Of a stretch of 64,000 nucleotides of DNA, positions 28,229 to 36,936 are shown piece after piece. The position numbers were made by a program, and so were the translations under genes. Every line of letters starts with the position of its first letter. Position 1 is the stretch's first letter. This stretch comes from Petasospora fabianii (taxonomy: Eukaryota; Ascomycota; Saccharomycetes; Phaffomycetales; Wickerhamomycetaceae): positions 1,736,001-1,800,000 of the forward strand of contig CP048716.1 in assembly GCA_022641835.1 (NCBI GenBank), read 5' to 3'. Under the pieces are notes generated by a model. That model did no database searches and had not been told where the DNA came from. It saw only the letters and a program-made list of their open reading frames with translations.

Positions 28229-31200
28229 ATGTCTTCGAAAGGCGCTACACCTGACAAGGCGGCCGTGGAGCAGACGCCCCAGGAGCAGTTGGCCGAAACT
28301 CCGGTTGGCCCAACCCCCGAACCCGTTGACGTCGAAATGGCGGATGCCAATGGAGAAGACAAGCTTCCAGAGGATACTACATACAAGAAGAGATCTGCTC
28401 TCCTGATTGAACTACTTGAGTCTGACCTTGAGTCGTCAGCTGAGGACAAGTATTCCACTGCTTATCCATGGAAGCTGCTCACATCAGATGTAGTCAACAA
28501 CCTCAAATCAGAAGAAAAGAAAATGGATGACTTGATTTCCCGCCTCCGCATGTCGCCTGGCGAAGCTCATGACTTGTTTTTCGAGGTGCTGCTCTGTGTT
28601 GTCTTCTATCAGGACCGTCTTTCACATGATGTTTTGTATTATGTGCTGGATACTGTCCTCGACTCAGCTGATTCTGACCAAGAACGCACCACCAATCTCA
28701 TCATCCCATTCATCACCACCATTAACGCATTTGACATGGACACTACTCTGAAGACCTTTTTAACAAGGTATACCTCGGACTATCAGATACGTATCATCCA
28801 GCTTATTGAGTCTGAAAAGTCATTACCACAATTAGGTGTCAATATGAGCTCTTTAAGAAGGGCCCAGAATGCTAAGATTGACACCATTGAACAGCCAATC
28901 TATAATCTCATTCAAGAAGCTGGCAGTGGTTACGCTAAAATCATTACCACATTTATGAACTCAGCTTATTCACAGACCTCGACATTTGCCGTGAAATACA
29001 CTGTCACTTCCATCAACTCTCTGATTGGTCATTTCAATCTCGACTCCACCAAGGTTTTGGACCTCCTGTTGTCATGTGCCTCCTCACTTGTTAATGTTAA
29101 CCCGCGGTTCGTTGTGAACTTCTTCAAGAACTCTCCATGGTGGCCCGCAGGTGCTGAGGGGAATATTGCATCTCTTGAAGGCCTCGCAGATGGTGGTAGC
29201 GCTCTTGTCGCCCATATGTTGTCTAAAAAGATCCAGTCTGCCCACCCAAATGATGTTACGAACTTCTGGAAGCTTACATCACTTTTCCTCAGACAAGGAT
29301 TCATCTCGTTTGGCGCCTTCTTCGAGTTCCTTCCACCAGGTGAAGAGGAAATGACTCAGTTCGCCACTACTCTTGAAGAACGTTTACGTGACAAGGTCGA
29401 CCAGGCGTCTTCTAGTGCGTTGGCTCTCAGTGGCCCTCTAGCTGATGAAGATGAGGACGGAAACCCAATTGCTCTTGGTGATGATCCAGAGCTGGAGGCT
29501 GCTATTGAAAAGCAAGAACCAACCGAGAACCTGAAGTTTCAACTCTTCGAAAGGCTCATCAAGGATGCTCAGTATTACCCAGTCTTATTCCTTCTTTGCA
29601 AATACCCCACACTGGCAATTGCATCGGATGATACCACAAAGTTATGCTTTGATCTCTTCAACAAAATGATTGCTCCATTGAAAGAATCCATGAAACCCCT
29701 TCCTGCTGAGATGCTACAGAAACTATCCGCCCCTAGGGTGACAACGGCTAGAATGTCGACTCGTCTAACCAACATGATTTCAAGCTACCAAAGCGGCATA
29801 ACTGATGGCTCGACCTCAGATCTCTACGAATTCTTCCCAACAGTGTCTACTGTGGACGAACTGCTCAAGTATGTCTCGGAGTTCTTGTCATTCTGGGGTG
29901 CTCGCATTGGTGAGAATCCACACTTGGTTTCTTTCATTACTAAGGTTGCTCTCCATGATTTGGAAGAAGGCACTAATGAGTCTGACAAGGCCAAGAAACT
30001 TGAAACATGGTTCAACATAACCAGAAAGTATATTCTGCCTGCATCTACGTACATTGAGGAGAATCCAGTTGCCGCTCATGACATGTTCAAGCTTTTGAAG
30101 AAGTTCCCACTCGACTGGAGATACAACATGTACGGTGAGTTCCAACTATTCACTGCCAAAAACAACCAATTGGTTAGAATGAACTATGGAAAGGCCGAAA
30201 AAAATACCAAGGATGTCTTGAAGAGGCTAACCAAAGAGAATGTCAAATCAACTATGAGACGATTATCCAAGATTACGTTTGCCAACCCACTGCCTGCCTT
30301 CACCGTCCTCGTCTCTCAACTTGAGTCGTATGACAATTTGACTAGCTTGGTTGTTGAGGCTGCTCGCTACTTCACTGATTATGCTTGGGATGTCTTGGTC
30401 TTTGTGGTGCTGACCAGATTAACCGTTCGTCGTGATTCTATGCAGGCTGATGGTATCAATGATCAACAGTGGTTGCAATCTCTCTCCTCGTTCATTGGTA
30501 AATTAGCTAAGGGATACCCAGAATTTAACATTAAGCCACTTTTGCGGTTCTCTCTGATCTCACTCTACTCTGGCCAATCCATCGGTCTTACAATTTTCAA
30601 AGAGATTGTGGGTAACATGGGCGGTCTTCAGCTATCAACAAACCTTGTGCCAAATCAAATCAAGCAGTTGAGCTCGTCCACTGCTATGCAGAAGATTGGT
30701 CGTACTGTCATCAGGGATACAAGAGATCAGTCTATCCGCTCTGGTGCTCGCTTGGTTGAGACGCTTGCCACTTCGGGTCAACTCTTCGAATTCTTCGTCG
30801 TTCTTGTTAAATATTCGACGAAGCTCACTGAAGGTGCATCAGCTGATTCACCTTTCAAGGTCATCACCGATCTCTACGACCAGTGTGCCAGTACGATTCA
30901 CACATATCTTGAACTTCTTGATCAATTTACTGAGATTGTTGCAAGCTCACTCAAGTCCCAGCCTATCACCATCGATGATCTCATCAACCGGTATGGTATC
31001 AGTGCTGAATGGAGTTTCGAAGTCTGGAGAAAGACCATTAATGTCGAAGACTCTTCTCATCTCACCATTAACTCACCATCGTTGCAGCTCACTGATAAGC
31101 TGTACCGCCAGTTCTGGTCTCTGGGTTTGTATGATATCTTGTTCGAATCTGAGCTCTATTCCAGCGAACTGGTACGTGTCCAAGAGCAGACACATTCGAA

Positions 31201-33862
31201 TGAGGAAAGGGTCAAAATTGCTAAGGCATTTCTCAGTGGTCGTCGCCGTGCCACTGATCAAGAGGTCCAAGAGGAGAGAAAGGTCATTTCTGAGGCCAGT
31301 AGTATCATAGAGGTAAACAAGTCCAACTTGGAATCATTTGACATCGAGAAGGAGAAACATGAAGCACACTCTAAGGCTGTTCTTGAGACTTTGAAGTCGT
31401 CTTACGAGTCATGGTTTACCTCTGGCACTCCATCCACTGAAAATATTTCTGCATTTGTTGAGCACTGCGTTCTTCCAAGACTCCTTCATTCGGGCTACGA
31501 TGCTGTCTTCACAGGTGTGTTTGTGACAACTTGCTTTCCTGCAAACATTCGAGACGCGATCGTTTCCTCGATCTTGAAGGGATCTATTTTGCCTCCTCTT
31601 ATATTCACACTGACTTCCCTCGAGGCTGAGAACTTGGGTCTGTTCACACATGAGGTCTTCACCTTCTACGACAAGGTTTCCTCCGAAGCAGAATCAAAGG
31701 CTTCTTCATATACTTTGAAGAAGGAGATCATTACAGCTGTCACTGCCACAGTTTCTGAAACTGATGACTACCTCTCCAGACGTAATACGTTCAATTTCCT
31801 GAGAAACTTCATTCCGGTAATTGGTGTGAACGAAATTGGTGAGGCCATCAGGGAAGCTGTTGAAGAATGTACTGCTACTGAGTCAAGAGAGGATCTCAAG
31901 CTGGCTTCGAGTGCAATTGTTGCCTTGCTCCAGTCAACGTCTTCAAAATGGGTCTCATCATGGCATTTCATGGACCTTGACGATGAGAAGTCTACTAGTT
32001 TGAAGGATGAGCGTCATGCAGTTCTGAGACGCAGAATGCTGAAGAAACGTGAGATAAAGAGAGAAGCTGAAAAGAAACTCGCTGAGGAAAGGGCCAAGAG
32101 AAAGGCTGAACTTGAAGCTGCTCGTGCTGCGGAGGAGAGACGTCTCGAGGAGGAACGTGCTGCTCGTGAACTGGAAAAGCAAAAGCTGGAGGACGAAAAT
32201 GCTTCACATGCTGCTGAAGAAACAAAAGACGCCGATTCTCTTGACTCGGATCAAGACATGGTAGATGAGCTTGAGGAGAAAGAGGACTACCAAGACGAAA
32301 AAAGCACCGTCTCAACTTCTGCTCCAAATGGTAGCGATGCTCCTTTAGACCCAACTACGGGTGACAGTCAATCCACTGAGGATGTTGATGTTACTAGTGC
32401 TAACATCAAGACAGAGCATTCTACAACAGGTGTTTTGGTGAACACTGTGATCAGCGGTTCCGACGGTCAGAGGGCCAGGACCAGTAACTCTCATTCTTCT
32501 GATAATCCAGAGGGTAACGCAGATGCTATTACATCGAGCTATATTCAGGAATCTACTGGTGAGGTAACAGAGGACATTGAGCGTGTTGTGGGATCGTCTG
32601 AGAGCTCAGGCAAGATCACCGACAACGCGAGAAGAGAGTCACCTACTTCTTCTACAGGCACCAGTACTGCTGTCTCAGCTGAACCAGATGTTGGAACGGA
32701 GAACCCAGTTATCGATCCGCTAACCGATGTTGACCAGTCGCTGAGGGGGTCTAAGGAGCCATCGGATGCCGAGTACCAAAAGAAGAATACTCAGGAGAAG
32801 CAAGATCAACCAAGAAATCTACCCGTCGGTCCATCGGCACCTGACGATTTTGTATCACAGGTTTCTGAAAATCAGCTTTCTGTGAGCCATGTCAGAGAAT
32901 TTGGTAAGAAGTTCGCTACCTTGCTTTACTTAGTTAAATCTGTTGACTTCCCAGGCATACTCGAACTATTAAAAGACGATCAGACACTTGTGAAGAAGCT
33001 ACAAGACAATTTCAAATATCAAAAGGAGATAAGAAGGGCACTCAATGACTATTTCTTCAAGAACTATCCTTTTGCACAGGGCACTCGCAAAAACGTGGTT
33101 TGCAATCGCTTTAATGATGCTCTTTATCATGCACTTAGCTCTTGGGAGCCGCAGAAGGCTGTCGTCACGTCAAGATCTGAAGCAACAGACTTCGGACAAA
33201 AGTTCAATAGAATGATTCAACTGGTCAAGGATGGTAATCTCCCTGGGATTGTTGAGCTAATGTCCGACCGTTCCGACTTGGCCGCCGCCATTCAAGAGAA
33301 TGCACTGGATACCCCACATGTCAGGGAAATGCTGGTGTCTTACTTCACAGAGTCATCTCGTGGAAACAGTCGTCTTTCTCACGCTTTCAGTACAGCCCTG
33401 TTTGAAGCATTTAGCGGCTGGGGTGGCAAAGTACAACGCCACCTAAAACAGCAAACTTCTCGCCCAAAGAGAGCACCATTGCCTCCGCAGGAGCACCTTC
33501 TATCTGGTAGAAAGGATGGCTCAACATATGGCTCTTCCCGCCAAGGTGATGCTTCAAGATACCAACACGCGCTTCCAAGTGGTCCATCCAGAGATTCCAG
33601 AAATCGTAATAGAGATCAGGATCGTCTTTCTGGCAAACAGTATAACACGGGTCAGTATCGTGTGCCATCAGAATCCAACAGACCAACGTCACTTCCTGCA
33701 GTGCCTCGGATGCCTTCATCAACCTCACAGTCTCATGTTCCTGTGGTTGCACCACCTCCACCCCCTCCTCCACATCCGCCTACAGGTCCTTCGTCTGACC
33801 AAAAGAGAGAGCGTCAAAATTCGGGATCCCGTGGACCGGCAAGAAAAAGACAACGTTACTGA
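28229..33862 (+). CDS. THO2: THO complex subunit Tho2
   Basis: An 1,877-residue scaffold of the THO complex, which couples transcription elongation to mRNP packaging and export and limits R-loops. ATG 28229 is used; the frame open from 28214 begins with GTG. THOC2-type helical blocks run to about residue 1250: YPWKLLTSDVVNNL, NPRFVVNFFKNSPWWPAG, KFPLDWRYNMYGEF and WHFMDLDDEKS. A long charged coiled coil follows (~1265-1330), then an acidic disordered region. Two tandem copies of an ~80-residue module come next (1558-1639, 1655-1731), then a basic Pro-rich tail (PPPPPPPHPP) ending RGPARKRQRY. It is about 280 residues longer than S. cerevisiae Tho2 (1,597). Confidence 0.95.
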   Translation: MSSKGATPDKAAVEQTPQEQLAETPVGPTPEPVDVEMADANGEDKLPEDTTYKKRSALLIELLESDLESSAEDKYSTAYPWKLLTSDVVNNLKSEEKKMDDLISRLRMSPGEAHDLFFEVLLCVVFYQDRLSHDVLYYVLDTVLDSADSDQERTTNLIIPFITTINAFDMDTTLKTFLTRYTSDYQIRIIQLIESEKSLPQLGVNMSSLRRAQNAKIDTIEQPIYNLIQEAGSGYAKIITTFMNSAYSQTSTFAVKYTVTSINSLIGHFNLDSTKVLDLLLSCASSLVNVNPRFVVNFFKNSPWWPAGAEGNIASLEGLADGGSALVAHMLSKKIQSAHPNDVTNFWKLTSLFLRQGFISFGAFFEFLPPGEEEMTQFATTLEERLRDKVDQASSSALALSGPLADEDEDGNPIALGDDPELEAAIEKQEPTENLKFQLFERLIKDAQYYPVLFLLCKYPTLAIASDDTTKLCFDLFNKMIAPLKESMKPLPAEMLQKLSAPRVTTARMSTRLTNMISSYQSGITDGSTSDLYEFFPTVSTVDELLKYVSEFLSFWGARIGENPHLVSFITKVALHDLEEGTNESDKAKKLETWFNITRKYILPASTYIEENPVAAHDMFKLLKKFPLDWRYNMYGEFQLFTAKNNQLVRMNYGKAEKNTKDVLKRLTKENVKSTMRRLSKITFANPLPAFTVLVSQLESYDNLTSLVVEAARYFTDYAWDVLVFVVLTRLTVRRDSMQADGINDQQWLQSLSSFIGKLAKGYPEFNIKPLLRFSLISLYSGQSIGLTIFKEIVGNMGGLQLSTNLVPNQIKQLSSSTAMQKIGRTVIRDTRDQSIRSGARLVETLATSGQLFEFFVVLVKYSTKLTEGASADSPFKVITDLYDQCASTIHTYLELLDQFTEIVASSLKSQPITIDDLINRYGISAEWSFEVWRKTINVEDSSHLTINSPSLQLTDKLYRQFWSLGLYDILFESELYSSELVRVQEQTHSNEERVKIAKAFLSGRRRATDQEVQEERKVISEASSIIEVNKSNLESFDIEKEKHEAHSKAVLETLKSSYESWFTSGTPSTENISAFVEHCVLPRLLHSGYDAVFTGVFVTTCFPANIRDAIVSSILKGSILPPLIFTLTSLEAENLGLFTHEVFTFYDKVSSEAESKASSYTLKKEIITAVTATVSETDDYLSRRNTFNFLRNFIPVIGVNEIGEAIREAVEECTATESREDLKLASSAIVALLQSTSSKWVSSWHFMDLDDEKSTSLKDERHAVLRRRMLKKREIKREAEKKLAEERAKRKAELEAARAAEERRLEEERAARELEKQKLEDENASHAAEETKDADSLDSDQDMVDELEEKEDYQDEKSTVSTSAPNGSDAPLDPTTGDSQSTEDVDVTSANIKTEHSTTGVLVNTVISGSDGQRARTSNSHSSDNPEGNADAITSSYIQESTGEVTEDIERVVGSSESSGKITDNARRESPTSSTGTSTAVSAEPDVGTENPVIDPLTDVDQSLRGSKEPSDAEYQKKNTQEKQDQPRNLPVGPSAPDDFVSQVSENQLSVSHVREFGKKFATLLYLVKSVDFPGILELLKDDQTLVKKLQDNFKYQKEIRRALNDYFFKNYPFAQGTRKNVVCNRFNDALYHALSSWEPQKAVVTSRSEATDFGQKFNRMIQLVKDGNLPGIVELMSDRSDLAAAIQENALDTPHVREMLVSYFTESSRGNSRLSHAFSTALFEAFSGWGGKVQRHLKQQTSRPKRAPLPPQEHLLSGRKDGSTYGSSRQGDASRYQHALPSGPSRDSRNRNRDQDRLSGKQYNTGQYRVPSESNRPTSLPAVPRMPSSTSQSHVPVVAPPPPPPPHPPTGPSSDQKRERQNSGSRGPARKRQRY
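32900..33421 (+). repeat. THO2: Tandem duplicated domain in THO2
   Basis: Residues 1558-1639 and 1655-1731 of Tho2 align over their length. Both start FG(K/Q)KF, share LVK(S/D)xxxPGI(L/V)EL, then D, L, Q(D/E)N, R, L, xYF, and end (F/S)xALxxAxSxW. By eye roughly a third of aligned positions are identical. The DNA copies have diverged, so this is an old internal duplication. Confidence 0.75.
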
Positions 33863-34373
33863 CTCTAAGATGTATTAAGTTGGGTGAAAATGTACTGTTT
33901 ATTCATTTAATGTTCATGTTCTTCTTCATTAGTATTGGCGTAGAAGTGTCCAAACAGGTGGCTCGAATACTGTGCCACATATCTGCACACAACTAATTGT
34001 CTCGTCGCCAAGGCCAACATCAGAACATGCAGCTAGCTCCAACAGCAACTACAAATCTCTAGGATCAGCTTCAGTGTAATAAATATCGTGAAACGTGTGT
34101 AGTGAATGGGTTCAAAACAGAGAAAAGACTATAGAAAGATCCCAAATGGGACGTAGACACAACACAAGATGTGTGATCAATCCTTCTACCCATAAACGCC
34201 TGTGGAAGCGTGCAAACAGACCAGAGGGTAGTGGACCAATTCACCTTTTTTGTAGAAATGTGACGATGTGTGGTAGAATATGTTTCGTAACTGACATCCA
34301 TCTTCTAAAACCAGTAACAACTCGTAATAACAACATGTAGTGTGGATGACGGGGAGGACAAAATTAAAAATGC
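33863..34373. other. Convergent THO2/LPD1 intergenic region
   Basis: 511 bases between two 3' ends. AT-rich tracts just after each stop fit polyadenylation signals. No gene, tRNA or snoRNA box pair was recognised. Confidence 0.45.
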
Positions 34374-35966
34374 TTAGAAGTTGATTGGCTTGTCGAAAGT
34401 GGACAAGGCAGCCTCCTTGAAGGCCTCGGAAAGGGTTGGGTGAGCGTGACAGACTCTAGCAATGTCTTCAGTAGAAGCACCATACTCGAGAGCCAAACCA
34501 GCCTCACCAATCATCTCACCAGCGTTTGGACCAATGATGTGAACACCGAGAACTCTCTCAGTCTCGGCATCAGCGAGGAACTTGACGAAACCCTCAGTGT
34601 CCATGTTGGTCTTAGCTCTAGAGTTGGCAATGAATGGGAACTTACCAACCTTGTAGTTGATACCAGCCTCCTTCAACTGCTGCTCGGTCTGACCAACCCA
34701 GGCAACCTCTGGGTGAGAGTACATAACAGATGGGATGTTGCCATAGTTGACGTGACCGTGACCATGCTTGATGTACTCAACGGCGGCGATACCTTCCTCT
34801 TCAGCCTTGTGGGCAAGCATAGGACCAAACGTGACATCACCAATGACTCTGATGTGTGGGTGCTTAGTTCTGAATTGGTCATCAATGACGAGACGACCTC
34901 TCTTGTCAACCTCCAAACCGAGCTGCTCAGCGTTCAAACCTTCAATGTATGGTCTACGACCGATGGCCACGAGGAGGACATCAGCCTCGATGGTCTCCTT
35001 CTTGCCATCCTTGACGGATTCAACATCAACCTTAACGATGTCACCATTTCTCTCACCAGAAATAACCTTGGTTCCGAGCTTGAACTTGAAACCCTGCTTC
35101 TGGAGGAACTTCTGGGTAGCCTTAGCAACCTCGTTATCCATAGAGGCACCAATAGCATCCTGGAACTCAATAATTGTGACTTCAGAACCGAGTCTGGAGT
35201 AGACGGAACCCATCTCCAAACCAATGATACCACCACCAATGATGGCCAATCTCTTTGGGATCTCCTTGAGGGAAAGGGCACCAGTGGAGGAGACAATTCT
35301 CTCCTCATCAATGGTAATACCTGGGAATGGAGTCACCTCGGAACCGGTGGCAACGATGATGTGGTCAGCCTGAACAGTGGCGTCTTCACCGCCCTCAATG
35401 GCCTTGACGGCAACGGTCTTCTCATCAACAAAGGAACCGTTACCCTTGTAGTAAGTGACACCGTTCTTCTTGAACAACATCTCGATACCACCAGTGAGCT
35501 GGTTCACGGCGGTGTCCTTGGCCTTTTGGAAGTTGGCAATGTTGAGCTTAACGTCACCAACGTCGATACCTCTCTTGACGGTATCGGACTTGATCTGGTG
35601 GTAAAGGTGGGAGTTGTTAAGGAGGGCCTTGGATGGGATACAACCAACGTTCAAACATGTACCACCGAGCTTACCTCTCTTCTCGATACAGGCGGTGTCG
35701 TAACCGAGCTGAGCAGCCTTGATGGCGGCAACGTAACCACCTGGACCACCACCGATGACGACAACGTCGTGCTTCTCTGTTTGATGTTGTTAGTAATTTG
35801 TAATCTTGTAATTTCTATTTCGTTCCATCAGACCACGAACTAGGTGGGGCAGGCTGGGTGGCAGGGCGGAAGGATACTTACTGGCAGCAGCATCGGCAAG
35901 TGTACGGACGGCTGTGAGGTTGTGGCCGAATTTGGTGAAGGCTCTGGTGTTTGTGAATCTGAGCAT
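34374..35966 (-). CDS. LPD1: Dihydrolipoamide dehydrogenase (E3), spliced
   Basis: A 495-residue mitochondrial flavoprotein, the shared E3 of pyruvate and 2-oxoglutarate dehydrogenases and the glycine system. Exons are 35882-35966 and 34374-35776. The intron 35777-35881 (105 bases) has donor GTAAGT, branch TTACTAAC and acceptor AAACAG. Exon 1 encodes a 28-residue presequence ([20 protein letters not shown] and so on). Exon 2 opens [18 protein letters not shown] (FAD site), then redox-active Cys69/Cys74 ([13 protein letters not shown]), the NAD site [34 protein letters not shown], and the catalytic His-Glu in [10 protein letters not shown]. Length is near the yeast 499. Codon bias is extreme, which also explains the long antisense open frame over it. 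Confidence 0.98.
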
Positions 35967-36154
35967 TGTTGCGGGTAGAGCAATGGGCGCAGTGATTGCT
36001 GTGTGGGTGTGAGTGAGTTGGAGAAAGAAGTTGTTGTGCTCATCGTTTTCTCTGCAATCTGGCGCCTCCCGCCTCCCACGCGTTTTCTCCCGGATCCCTT
36101 TACGGGGAAGCTCACACTGCGATGGTGAGCAATGCGTGGGAGCGCTGGGGCTTG

Positions 36155-36160
36155 TATATA
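36155..36160 (-). promoter_or_regulatory. TATA-like element upstream of LPD1
   Basis: TATATA about 190 bases upstream of the LPD1 ATG is the only TATA-like run in the 300 bases before the gene. The rest of this upstream region is unusually GC-rich. Confidence 0.35.
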
Positions 36161-36279
36161 CGGGGGTGTATCTACTTCATCTATGTGGAATTTAAACACG
36201 TTGATCTACTCTTGAGTGATTGATTTCTACGCAACAGAGACCTCACCTGCTATGTGTCTTCCTCTTCATAGTCAAGGAG

Positions 36280-36650
36280 GGTGCCCCACGCAAAATGTAC
36301 CGATCAATTCCCCCAGTCCCATTTCCGGAGGGTCGCGGATGGAATCTCCAGGCAGACCCCGGAGCCACTCTGCGCAGCGACTCACTGGCTGGGGCTTGAC
36401 CGGCTCCAGTCTGAGCCCTGCCTGGCGCGGGCTGAACTCTAGGCAGGGCGCGCGCCACCAAGTTCCCGGTTCGACGGGGTCGGCGCCGAGTCCATCAACT
36501 GATGTTAGGCCCACAGAGAGCTCTCGAGGGCGCGGGGCGGAGAGCTAGTGGGAGGTGTAAGCGAAACCTCAGGATCCAGGCAGGATCCAAGGTTAGGTGG
36601 GGAATGCGGGGCCAGGGCTTCGAATCAGGGCTATCAGTACGATAGTCCAA
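36280..36650. ncRNA. GC-rich self-complementary island, candidate structured RNA
   Basis: About 370 bases, distinctly more GC-rich than the flanks, lying between SGD1 and LPD1 and lacking a credible reading frame. It can fold well: GCCCTGCCT (36415-36423) pairs perfectly with AGGCAGGGC (36441-36449). CCCC (36357-36360) plus AGCCA (36363-36367) pair with TGGCT plus GGGG (36386-36394). GGCTATC (36629-36635) pairs with GATAGTCC (36641-36648) with one bulge. Strand and family are unresolved. Weak hints are GGGAACTTGGTGG on the minus strand (36455-36467), similar to the P4 segment of nuclear RNase P RNA, and TAGTGGG (36546) with GCGAAACCTCAGG (36561), similar to the 3' part of 5S rRNA. No T5 terminator is present. 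Confidence 0.4.
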
Positions 36651-36936
36651 CATCAAAGTCACACATGCACCACAGATTCATACACTTAGCACCTGACAAT
36701 TTCACTAAGACACTCAGACAGATTACAAGGCCCATGATGAGTGGCTGGATTGTGACACACTCGATTGTTTGATGCGGGAGCCGAACGTCTCCGGAGTAGC
36801 GGTTACGCCCCCAGCCGCATCTCTGCTTAGCTCAGAGCCTACGCACACTACAAATGTCTCACACTGGCATTATAATCACAGATGCAAATCTAAATGCATT
36901 AATTATATCGTATTAGCTCTAATATCAATATGTACA
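36651..36936. other. SGD1 3' flank
   Basis: 286 bases between the GC-rich island and the SGD1 stop. Base composition returns to normal and then AT-rich near the stop. TTAGCTCAGAGCC at 36829 looks briefly like a tRNA D-arm but has no partner arms. Confidence 0.4.

Noticed and set aside
34440-35843. 467-codon open frame on the plus strand opposite LPD1
   Set aside because: It is a shadow of the strong codon bias of LPD1. The product has no family resemblance and the LPD1 frame is certain.
36546-36573. 5S rRNA gene
   Set aside because: Only short blocks match (TAGTGGG, GCGAAACCTCAGG). The central and 5' parts of a 5S gene are not present, and real 5S genes are strongly conserved.
36826-36900. 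TTAGCTCAGAGCC resembles a tRNA D-arm
   Set aside because: No T-arm (GGTTCRA) or acceptor pairing nearby.
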